Source: Eutreptiella sp. 'Long Island Sound 2002'
Taxonomy: Eukaryota; Euglenozoa; Euglenophyceae; Eutreptiales; Eutreptiaceae
Reading direction: 5' to 3'
Assembly (NCBI GenBank): GCA_964036045.1
Contig: OZ038381.1
Location: 107,761,367 to 107,825,366, forward strand
DNA: 64,000 nt
Program-made: the position numbers and the translations under genes
The notes under the pieces: model-generated
Seen by the model: the letters and a program-made list of their open reading frames with translations, nothing else
Databases searched by the model: none
What the model was told of the DNA's origin: nothing
Shown: positions 54,000 through 63,316 of the stretch, one piece after another
Position numbering within the stretch: the stretch's first letter is position 1
How the letters are laid out: every line of letters starts with the position of its first letter

Positions 54000-56492
54000 G
54001 AACTCCGCGGGACAGGTCACCTCGAACCCCTTGTTCCGCAATTTGCGGGCCATCCTCATGAAACGGCTCCTCTTCTTAGCGTTGCCGTCATCACCACCTT
54101 CATGCTCACGCTTGGCTCCTTGTTCTTGCTGGGCCTGCGTCTGTGAGCGTGTGGTAGGACCAGATTGCCCTCCACAGGGCTCGGAGTTCCCCCCTGGATT
54201 AGGGTTGGGGTTGCCTCCGTTCTTGTCCTTGTTCTTGTTGTCGGGCTGGCGGTTAGCGCCTCCTCCTCGTCCAAGTTGACCCTTGTCTTGCCCTTGACCA
54301 CGTCCTTTCGACTTGCCCTTGCCGGAGTCGTTGCCTTTGCTCTTCCCTCAACCTTTGCTTGAGCCTTTGCCAGGATCTTCCCCTTTAAGCTTCGCCGATA
54401 GGCGTTGCTTATGGTAGCACTCATCCTCGTAGTGCTTCCGCTTACCGCAGAATGCACACGTGATGGTGCACCGGTAATGATCCGGCAGTTTCGCTTTAGC
54501 GCCGGTGTTCTTCTCCTGCTGCTTCCCCTGGACTACGAAGCAGTCTCGCTGCTCGCAGTCACAGGCGTGCTGCAGGTGGCCCTGCTCGTCTCTGGCATCA
54601 CACCAGAATAGCTCCTTCACGTTATCCATGAGACGGGCGTGGGTGTGTTTGGGGGTAGTCCCCTCCCCAGGTCGGGACCCTTGGTACCCTTTGCCATGGC
54701 CTCCAGAACCTCCACCACCAGGACGGTAGTTATTCAAGTGCTGGTCGCTCTCCTTGTCCAGCTCCAGCTCCAGGAGCAGCACGCATAGATCCTCGTAGCG
54801 GAGCGATCTAGCCTTGCGCTCAGCCGTCGAACGGCACTCGTCCCATAGCTCTCGAGGGAGCTTGGCCACCAACCAGAACAGCAGGTCGTCGCTGCTGTAG
54901 GAACCGGGCGTGAGTCGTCCAGCCCGGTGATCCAAGTCAGCCAACAGCTCAGAGACCCTGCCAGGTTTGGGGTTGTTGGGCAGCACGGGCAGGTTCTGGA
55001 TCTCGGCCCTGATGGAGAGGTCACTTTCGTAGGTCGGGTACTGCCTCTCCAGGGCAACCAACACATCGGCAAAGGTGGCGGAGTTAGTCACGATCTGCCT
55101 GATCTGCTTCTCCAGGTACTTGGTCTTGCAGCACTGCAGGAGCAGATCGCACTTCACTCGGCCACTAGCGTGGGTTTGGCCGGTCAATCGTAGGAACCAA
55201 CCAAAGTTCTCAGCGAACTCGCTGAGGTCCTTGCCTGTGAACTCAGGCAGGTTCACCACGATCTTGGAGGTGCCTATAGCCTTCGCCTCCTGAGCTCGGC
55301 GTCCTTCAGGGCGTCGGGTCTTCTTCTTCTTCTTCTTCTTCTTCTTACCCTTTGGATCCTCGGGGTCCTCCGGGTCATCGTCCTCCGAGGGCAGAGAAAA
55401 ATCCATCGACGGCGGCTCGTCGTCGGAGGGTTCTCCGCCTGGATCACTAGAGCCATAAGGCTCCACGTCCACCATTGCCCTTAGGGCTGTCCGCCCCAGC
55501 CGGTCCAGCTCGGCCCTCGTCGAGTTCGTCACGTGGCTGTAAGGTGGCTGGGCCGTTCTCGGCACGAAAGGACTTCCCGGAATAGCTGCAGGCGTCGGCA
55601 TCGGTCTGCTCCTCAGGCTCCCCAAGGTATTTGTCAACCCTGCCGCCAGGTGGTTGGCCTGGACTCGGTGGGGTGACATTCCCACCGAGATAGGTGACGC
55701 TTGGGGCGGGATCATCAGGGGCTCCAGTTTCTCACGGATTTCTTGTGCGAGGTCGCCCACGATTTTTGAAGTGGCTCCTCGGAGCACCTCGTTGATCTCC
55801 GACCGCGTCAGGGACCTGTTGGAGGATCTCCCCGATCCTCTACTCCTGCCTCCAAGAGGTTCGGGTCCTCTCCTCAACCCACTCAAAGGTGCATACCCAG
55901 GTGTATACCCAGGAGCATACCCAGGAACATCCACATAGGTTCCAGTAGCGTGTAGTGGATGAGGATAATCAGCTGCATACCATCGCGGCGCAGAGCTGGA
56001 AGCCACCGGCTCACTGGCAGTAGTTGCCTCATGGAGCGCAGTGGTAGGTGGGCCCATACCATAGGTGGGGTAGGGAGGCATGCCAGTAAAACCTGTGCCC
56101 TCTACCATAGGCGGGTTGGTTGTGGAAGTGGATGTTGCAGCGGCTGGGAGTGTGGTGGTTAAAGGATAGGGTGATGCGTGGAGGCCAGAAGCGCTTGGTG
56201 CGCCTTCGAAGGTAGGGACATTCGTCGGGTCTTGCCCTTGGTCCTCTCCTTCGTCTGCTCCTTCTCCAGCATCCTTCTCGCTCTCTCTCTTCCTCTTCAC
56301 AGGCTGAGTGGTGACCACCTCCTCGACAGACAGGGCCCCGAAGGCCGCCTGGAGTCCATCCAGGGAGTCCTCAACCGTATCCACTGGCCCATGTAAGGGC
56401 TCCGCCGAAGGTACAGCGCCAGGTGCTGGCCTTGCCGGTGCCTCAGGCGCTGGCGCTGTCTTCACGTCGGCGTCCTCCTTTCTTGGATCCAT
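54000..56492 (-). CDS. gag: Gypsy-2 Gag with CCHC knuckle (one internal TGA)
   Basis: The main frame is 56492-54348 (714 residues): a Pro/Ala-rich N terminus, a Lys run (55320-55345), a helical capsid region with VNLPEFTGKDLSEFAENFGWF (about 55200-55260), and the zinc knuckle CAFCGKRKHYEDEC (CX2CX4HX4C, 54415-54460). TGA at 54348 interrupts a Gly/Lys/Ser/Asn-rich tail (SKG-TGA-GKSKG). The same frame then continues 115 codons to CPAEF and TGA at 53997, followed by CGG and the protease. The knuckle binds element RNA and the capsid builds the particle. An ATG at 56492 close to the primer site is a reasonable start. Confidence 0.85.
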
Positions 56493-56577
56493 CTTCTTTC
56501 ACCCTTCTGCTTATATGTGTCCGCTCGGCGCACTGGATGTACGGCGCGGGGTCGCTGCCGGTGCGCAGAGACAGACT
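56493..56577 (-). other. Gypsy-2 5' leader
   Basis: A short leader between primer-binding site and the Gag ATG, with no feature visible. Confidence 0.5.
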
Positions 56578-56591
56578 GCCTCTTGCTACCA
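56578..56591 (-). promoter_or_regulatory. Primer-binding site of gypsy-2 (initiator-Met tRNA-like)
   Basis: On the element strand the last T of the LTR plus GGTAGCAAGAGGC gives TGGTAGCAAGAGGC, complementary to a tRNA ending GCCTCTTGCTACCA. That resembles initiator tRNA-Met 3' ends (TCTGCTACCA) with one inserted base. Confidence 0.65.
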
Positions 56592-57381
56592 GAAAAGTTT
56601 ATAGTGGTTTCCGCACTGTGTTTTTGCTTCTCCTGCTGCTTGCTGTAGGTGTAGGGTTTCCTGCTGCTTGTTTTGGTAGATGAAAAGCTTTTGTTTGTTG
56701 AAATATAGTAAATCCAAGTCAATCCAGGATAGCCCAAGCCAATAGTATGCAAGGAGAAGAGAATTCAGGATCAAAGCATGAAGGGCTGCAGTGTAAACAG
56801 TGAAAGATGATTGGATATTCACTGCAACTCAGGTCACAAATGAATGCATATTCACAAAGATAGCTGAAATGTTTTGGAAAAGAGTTAGAAAACTGCCCCA
56901 TGGTCACTCTCTCTCCATAGTGCCATCTCAGGAGATGTGCACTCTTTGTTTTGGGTCCCATATGTGCTGAGGTGGCATGGTATGTGGCGATGAGGTCACT
57001 GCCATGTCACATGGGATCTTCCTACTTAGCTAGGCTGACCAGGAATTGAACCCAGGACCTCTCAAAAAGAGGTGCCCAGCCCCCTAGGGTGCATACCACT
57101 AGGATAGCTAAGAATTCATGGAAAAACATAGATAAATTCATAGGCTCTACTTTGGATATGTCAGTTCTCAGTCAACTCAGGAAAAGATGATTTGGCTCAC
57201 ATTGAAAGGGGATTAAGGGGTCCACTCCATATCCTGATTGGGTGTTTGGTTCCATAGGTCAAAATGTGTTATCACCACTTTTGGTTGGACCAACACTAAG
57301 ATGAAAATGCATGGATGCTTAGTGCATCTCTAATACAACTAGAGTATGCCTCAAAGCAATGGAAAAGCACTTTTTCTTACT
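56591..57381 (-). repeat. Gypsy-2 5' LTR
   Basis: 791 bp, matching 46020-46810 with about eight differences by eye. As 5' LTR it should drive the element. Contains the second tRNA-like copy (57032-57110). Confidence 0.93.
57032..57110 (-). other. tRNA-like segment with Pol III A and B boxes in the 5' LTR
   Basis: Same sequence as 46461-46539. The A-box complement is at 57092-57101 and the B-box complement at 57042-57052. Confidence 0.7.
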
Positions 57382-57386
57382 GCTTC
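57382..57386. repeat. 5-bp target duplication GCTTC, right copy (gypsy-2)
   Basis: Matches 46015-46019. Confidence 0.85.
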
Positions 57387-57539
57387 TAGTGTCTCGCATC
57401 ACGGAGCAAACATGAAGGTACCATGCATATCACATGATCCCAAGGCGTCAACTAAACTTCTGGATTGGAATGTTTGAGAACACGAGTCACGCTTCATTTT
57501 TTGTGTAGCCTCTTGTCATGAATTGAGTCGTGCTTAACT

Positions 57540-58190
57540 AACGAGTGAGTGCTTCAAGTTTGGGATTAGGAATTGAGGGGGTTGATTTTCATTTAGAGAG
57601 AGTTCAAATTGAGAAAGAGGAAGTGAAAATTGAGTACGAGAGAGTTGAAATTGGATAGGAGAGAGTTGAAATTGAGTAGGACGGCCATGTTTTTTATTTA
57701 GAGCGACTTGAAATTGAATCGGAGGGAGTTGAAATTGAGTAGGAGAGTGTTGATTTTCATTTGGGTAGAGTTGAAATTGAGTAGGAGGGAGTTGAAATTG
57801 CCTGAGAGTGAGTTGAAACTGACTTGGAAGGAGGTAAAGCTGAGTAGGAGGGAGTTGATTTTCGTTTTGGACACAGTTCAAATTGAGCAGAAGGAAGTGA
57901 AACCTGAGTAAGAAGGAGTTGAGGAAGATGTAATTGAGTAGGAGGAAGTTGAAATTGATTAGGATTGATTTTCATTTAGGTAGAGTCAAACTTGAGAATG
58001 AGGGAGTTGAAGTTGACTAAGAAGGAGTCAAAATTGAGTAGGAGAGAGTTGATTTTCATTCGGAGGGAGATCAAATTGAGCAGGAGGGAGTGAACCTTGA
58101 GTAGGAAGAAGTTGAAATTGAGTAGGAGGAAGTTGAAATTGAGTAGGAGGGAGTTGAATTTCATTTGTGGACAGTCAAAATTGAGTTGGG
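57540..58190. repeat. Degenerate 24-bp minisatellite inside the Mutator-like element
   Basis: Roughly 25 units built on gagttgaaattgagtaggagg, with gattttcattt variants. It has few stops on the minus strand and gives spurious Leu/Asn- or Gln/Pro-rich 8-residue repeats; I treat it as non-coding. Confidence 0.88.
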
Positions 58191-58897
58191 AGGAGCAGCG
58201 TTTTTCAACACCCAATTGTTGGAGAAGAAAACCGGTGTAGCAGGCCAGCGGAGCACTGCATGCATAGGCACAAAGCGAGTCACACTGATTTCGCTGTACG
58301 ACCTTTCATAGTGCCTACAAACATATGAAATGTATTTTCACGTGTAAAAACATACAAAGCATTCATGCATCGATCCAAAATCTGAGTTTTTCGACATTTA
58401 AATCTGCGTGCACGCACTAAGCGCTCCAGGCGCGCATGTGACTGCCGCACACCCCTCCTTGGTACCGCTTTTTAGAAATATTGACAAAAAACGCCGGAAT
58501 CGAAACGGGGAATGGGGTTTTTTCAGCCCACGGCGCACATGCGCAGATGCGCACATACCCTACCATTTTTTTTCTTCAACAACCTCTGCTATTGGTTCTT
58601 TATATCTTGTTGTCTGGGTTGAGGAGAAAAAGGCCGTGCGTTTGGGTTAAGGGTAGAGGTGACCTCCGCCCCCACGTAGAGAAAAACTCTAGGAGACCTA
58701 AGGCCACGTGAACGCATTGGTGCACCCACCCCCATGAGACAACAACGAGCCCGGGGTATAGGGTAGGCCACGCGAAGGAGCCACACACAGGCACACATGT
58801 GTATTTGCGGTGCTGTTGTTGTCGCAAAATAAAGCATTGGTTTTCGGAAACACACCCAGAACAAAATGGAAGGCTTTCTTTGATGTTGTTCAGAAGC
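58191..58897. other. Interior of the Mutator-like element, no gene recognised
   Basis: Small frames on both strands without motifs. Confidence 0.5.
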
Positions 58898-59854
58898 TAG
58901 ACGAGTGAGAGGCGAATCAAAAATGCAAAGATTCGGAGGGACAAGTGCTAGAAAAACAAGACGCATATGTTCGCTCTATTAAAAATGTATTTTAGACAAG
59001 AAAAAGGGCTTGAAAAAAAATGGAAATGGATGGTTTTCATGAAGCATGAATAAAAGCATGTCCTTTACTCTTTACAACACTTTGCAATAACATTCATACA
59101 AGGTGACATACATACTCTCCATTTGCGGAATCTCTGTCTTTCTCTCCAATCCGATCATATTCCAGAAAGGTTATAGAAACACGCTGTTGGAAGAGGAAAA
59201 AAGGCATGTTCCTTAGTCCTTACAGCCCTCTGCATTACCATTCATGCTAGGGGACACATTTACCCCCTATTTGGTGAAATTCCTTTCTTTTTTCTCAATC
59301 TGATAATATTCACACGGTTGGGCAAGGAACAAAGGCATGATCTTTACCTCTTACATCGCTCGACAATAGCATTTATGCAACATGACATACGTAGTATCCA
59401 TTTGATTGAATTCTTTCCTTCTTTCTCATCCGATCGTATCTCATAGAGTGTAAAAAAATAATAGTGAAGAAGGAACAAAGGCATGTTCTTTACTGCATAG
59501 AGCATTCTGCAATAGCTTGCATGTGACGTACATACTTTCCATTTGATTTTGTTCTTGTCTTTTTCTGCAATCTAATCTTATTCCATAAAGTAAATACACA
59601 CTGTTGGAGGTCATGGTTCAAGCATTACCTGAAATATTGCAAGGAGCGACTACGACACGTAAAAGAAATTAGTGAGCTGCTGAAAATCCCATAAAATCAA
59701 GCATTTCACTGATTTTAATTGCAGCAGCGAGCAGTTTCACAGTGGTCGCGCACAGTTGCGGCGCCAGATGCTCAGCGCGCGGCTCGTATCTGACCGATCT
59801 GCTCAGCCGATCTGACCGATCTGCTTAAGAGGTCATATCTGCTTAACCATCCCC
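58898..59854 (-). repeat. Right terminal inverted repeat of the Mutator-like element
   Basis: About 957 bp, ending GCTTAACCATCCCC. It includes about four tandem subterminal units of about 130-145 bp (gcatgttctttac ... acatactctccatttg, about 59050-59600), against two in the left copy. Confidence 0.88.
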
Positions 59855-59863
59855 GTCACCGCC
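59855..59863. repeat. 9-bp target-site duplication GTCACCGCC, right copy
   Basis: Exact match of 45370-45378. Confidence 0.95.
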
Positions 59864-60663
59864 GCTATAGCACCTCTAGATTTGGGATCGCGACCGCGCA
59901 GCCATTGTGCCCCTCTCGAAAGTGTCCTCTGCTGCGTCCAGATCCCCTGTTGTGTTTTGCCTTCCTCTCGTTGAATTTGAATCCGCATGGCACCTTCGGC
60001 TTACGCCGTCCGGTGAAAGTCCTCCAAATCCTGCTCCCCACTGGACTGGTCCCCCCTACCTATGGCAACGTAATCACGGTTCTGATGGCAACGTATTTAC
60101 AGTAACACTCGTGATAACACTGGCTCGAATCGTCGGATTTTTTGAGAAAACGTCAAGAAAATTCCGACAGGTGTAGCTCAAAAGTTGAGAAATCTGTTCC
60201 CAGTCACGTACTTTTATTTCCTGCACCAGAGTAGTCGACAGACAGTCAAATTGATGGTGTCTCAGCCGGTCATCTTTGTTTTGTTGGCAGCCTCGAATTA
60301 CACTTGTTGTTGCTTTGCCGCCTGCATAGCTTAATCGATCCAATATTCCCGACATCTTGGCAGCTAGTGGGCACTAGTAGGCACTAGTCTCTCCGAGTTG
60401 CACGTGCCCCGGTTAGCTGGGTTTTCTCTCCTGAGGTACGTGTATGGCCGAGGTTAGCGACTTTGTTTTGGAATTAGTTGGTTCGCTGAACCATCTAAAT
60501 GCAAAGAAACACAGTTTCTCAACTCGACCCTGCATAATCCCTGACTGAACTTATTTCCAGCCGTTGCTGTAGTGCCCACGGGCACTCAACGAAGCTTCGG
60601 TCGTTGCTTTTACCCTGCTGACTTCAGCTGCTTCACGCGTAAGGGTTGGAAAAGCATGAAATA
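59864..60663 (+). other. Upstream region of the RanBPM-like gene
   Basis: 800 bp without a recognised gene. It should contain the promoter and 5' UTR. I could not identify a TATA box or transcription start with confidence. Confidence 0.5.
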
Positions 60664-63316
60664 ATGTCAAGAAGCAAAGCTCTCAGAGACGTCGAGAACA
60701 ACAATCGCAAGTCACAGTTCTACCTGGAGGCCATTGGCGAAACCCAACCTGGCCGGCTCTCCCTTTTACCAACTTCTTTCAGCCCCTCCGACAAAAGTCC
60801 TCACATTACTGTCAGAGAACCGGCATATCTACGTGTTGAATACAAAGGACCAGGTACCTGCCTGTACGTGTGCCTTCAACCGCTGATTAACAACCACAAA
60901 AAGTCCGTTGCCCTCAGGGGAAGGAAGTGACTGACTGCACCAGCAGGTTTAGCTTTCGTAGTTTTGCCCAAATATGTCATTCTTCAGGCACTGATGACTC
61001 CGATTCTGCCCAAGTACGCTCCAATCACCCCATTCCTTTGGAGTGCGGCATATTTTATTTTGAGGTGAAGATTATCAGCAAAGGCCGAGATGGATTTATG
61101 GGCATAGGGGTGTGCACGAAAGCTGTACCGGTTGCCCACAAACTCCCGGGCTGGGACAAAGGTTCCTATGGATACCACGGAGACGACGGTAAAAAGTTTC
61201 GTGGTTGTGGCGCTGGTGAGCCCTACGGGCCTGTATACACCACTGGCGACATTGTGGGGTGCGTTGTCAACTATATGGCTGGTTCCATAGGTTACACAAA
61301 GAACGGCATTTTCCTGGGACACGCTTTCGTGGACGTCCACGAGCGTGAGTTGTATCCCATCGTTGGCATGCGAAGCGAAGGTGAGTGCATGGAGATCAAT
61401 TGTGGACTGGAGCCTTTTTGCTACGACCTCCAGAGTTATGTGCAAGAGGAGCGCAGTCGGGTGCACCAGGTGCTGTGCTCTCAGTTCGCGAAGTGAGGTC
61501 AAGGTTCCCCGATTTTTCTGCCCTACTCCTACCTGCTTGTCGTTCACGTGGCCACTCGGTGTCTCGGTGTCTCGCGACAAACACAATGGCAGCCTGAGCT
61601 GGTGTCTTAGCCCCACTGCCTGCGCTCGGTCCTGGCGCTGGTGGTACCTGGGTGGTCTGTTTGCGGGAAATCATGTATAGTGAGGCAACATTTCCACTTC
61701 GGGCCACCTGGACTGCAACCAGCCTATGCAATTGTCAGGATGAGCCGTGTAAATGCAGTGACAGCACTTACGAGGGGTCTTGTTGTGGTAAATTTGAAAA
61801 ATAGAAAACTGCCAGCTCGAACTGTCAGCTCGACATCGATTCACTTGCCGTGGAAAACTGATTGCCAGTGCTGTTCGAGCAGTTGTTTCAGAGTGGCTTG
61901 TTGGGTGCAAGAGAAGTGTGCGTTCAGTCAAAGAACCACGCAAGCCACACTTGCCGGTTCCTTGGCTCCTTGAACCATAAATCACTGACTTACGTCGTGA
62001 ATGACACCAGATGTGTGACCTTACACGCCGAAAACGGCATAAACGAGTGACAAGGGCAGGTGGTGACTGCAGTGATGGTTTGTGTCATTGCGATGTTTTG
62101 CCGTGTGCAAATTCTCGGAATCTAAGCAGTAAAGCCACGTCCTCCTCTTCCGTTCTGCCTGTGGGGTGTAGTTGCTCCCCTGTGCTCCGTAGTGGGAGGA
62201 ATCTTGTGGTAACTAAGATTTTTATTACGATGTTGCCTGTTTAGATTATCGATGTTGCATGTGGCTTGCGGTGCGGCTGCGGCATGCAGATCCCCCCTCC
62301 CTACAGTGATGCATACCTTCTCGTGAAAGTCCCAGATCCCAGGTTGCGTGCTTTGCACGCCAGCTTTGCTGTATGCGACAGGGAGGGAAACAGAATGCGG
62401 CCTGCCCTGGTTCCATGCTTGCTGGTCTCAGATCATCCACAAGGTGCAGGTTCCGAACGTGGACAATATATCTTGCCGGTGCATCATTTCATATCTGGTG
62501 CAGCAGGGGTATCCTGAGAGTGCTCTGGCTTTGGCGAAAAGCTGCGGGGCTGAAAAGGAAGTGGAGAAAACTTTGGAGGGGATTCGACAGCGACGGAAGG
62601 TGCTGGATGCATTGCTTGCGGGCAACATTCCAGAGGTGCTGCAGATGCTGCGAACTGTAGCGCCCCAGATTTTGGAGCTGCGGCAGGATCTGTTGTTCAT
62701 GCTGCGGTGCCAGCATTTCATCGAGCTGGTGAAAAGCGGTGCAGACATGGCTTTAATCTTGGAGTACGGCAGCAATGAATTGCAGGCTGTTTACGACTGT
62801 GATGCACAGACCACACCCTCAGCAGAAGCCAGCAAGGCCTGCACACACGATAGACGATTGCCAGAGGCTCCGTGTGATGAAGGAAAGATGGAGTCGGAAG
62901 GGGATGAGGAGGTTGAGGGGGAGGAGGAGGAGGAGGAGGAGGAGGAGGAGGAGGATGGAGTGGAGGACGACCAAAAGGAGCCAGAGACTGCCCATAACCC
63001 TGCTCAGACGCAGAATCAATATGCCATGGATGAGGCAGAGCAGCCCATGCCCCAGTATCGTGAAATTCCCCCTAATGTCAGGAGTGAGTTGCTGGAGAAG
63101 GTTTTTTCTCTCGTGGCGTATGTGGACCCCACAGTGAGCCCGCATGCGTTCTTGCTCAACCCAATGATGCGCACAGTGCTGGCAGATGAACTGAACAGCG
63201 CCATGCAGTCGATGGTTGGGTGGAACAAGCGCCCCACCTTGGAACGTCTGTCACGACAGGTGTGCTTCAATGCAAATTTGAATGCAGATGGGGTCTCTTA
63301 CTCTTGCCATCTGTAA
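60664..63316 (+). CDS. RanBP9/10-like (RanBPM) SPRY-LisH-CTLH-CRA protein, three exons
   Basis: Predicted exons are 60664-60853, 60988-61469 and 62432-63316 (518 residues). Intron 1 (134 bp, GT at 60854, AG at 60986-60987) joins YKGPG to TDDSDS in phase. Intron 2 (962 bp) uses CAG|GTGCTG at 61469/61470 and TCTCAG|ATC at 62431/62432, both phase 0. The SPRY domain covers about residues 50-215, with CGIFYFEVKIISKGRDGFMG, LPGWDKGSYGYHGDDG and YTTGDIVGC. LisH is at about 225-262 (ISYLVQQGYPESALALAK), CTLH at about 263-326, a Glu-rich acidic insert at about 378-405, and the CRA C terminus at about 434-505. Such proteins are scaffold subunits of the CTLH (GID-like) E3 ubiquitin ligase. The start is the first in-frame ATG (MSRSKALRD), preceding the conserved region by about 40 residues. 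An alternative donor at 61493 breaks the phase. Confidence 0.88.
60854..60987 (+). other. Intron 1 of the RanBPM-like gene
   Basis: GTACCT...TTCAG. Removal restores the conserved segment between the Tyr-Lys-Gly strand and the SPRY core; unspliced, the frame stops at 60928-60930. Confidence 0.85.
61470..62431 (+). other. Intron 2 of the RanBPM-like gene
   Basis: GTGCTG...GGTCTCAG, 962 bp. It separates SPRY from LisH. No gene seen inside it. Confidence 0.75.

Larger units (their letters stand above)
46020..57381 (-). mobile_element. Gypsy-2: Ty3/gypsy LTR retrotransposon with chromodomain-like integrase tail (11.4 kb)
   Basis: Two 791-bp direct repeats flank Gag, PR, RT-RNase H and IN frames in that order on the minus strand. 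The 5-bp duplication GCTTC, a polypurine tract next to the 3' LTR and a Met-tRNA-like primer site next to the 5' LTR fix the borders. LTR termini are AG...CT rather than TG...CA. The LTRs differ at about eight positions (about 99% identity by eye), so insertion is recent. Despite that, the coding frames are divided by four TGA codons and one frameshift. Confidence 0.93.
45379..59854. mobile_element. Non-autonomous Mutator-like element carrying a nested gypsy element
   Basis: Long terminal inverted repeats (45379-46014 and about 58898-59854) share a perfect outer 101 bp starting GGGGATGGTTAAGCAG, and an exact 9-bp target duplication flanks them. Long TIRs with a 9-bp duplication are the hallmark of Mutator-like elements. 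Subtracting the nested gypsy element and its duplication leaves about 3.1 kb: left TIR, a minisatellite-bearing middle and right TIR. No transposase with a DDE or zinc-finger signature is present, so it would need enzyme supplied by another copy. Family assignment rests on end structure only. Confidence 0.88.

Noticed and set aside
49064-56492. Reassigned genetic code with UGA as sense codon
   Set aside because: Not adopted: the host gene shows no in-frame TGA, and most TGAs are explained by CGA decay. It remains an open alternative in the findings.
57534-58215. Leu/Asn- and Gln/Pro-rich repeat proteins
   Set aside because: A 24-bp minisatellite gives 8-residue periodicity in all frames; no start, end or codon bias.
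61493-61498. GAA|GTGAGG as donor of intron 2 in the RanBPM-like gene
   Set aside because: A strong-looking donor, but it leaves the wrong phase for the LisH exon; CAG|GTGCTG at 61470 keeps the frame.
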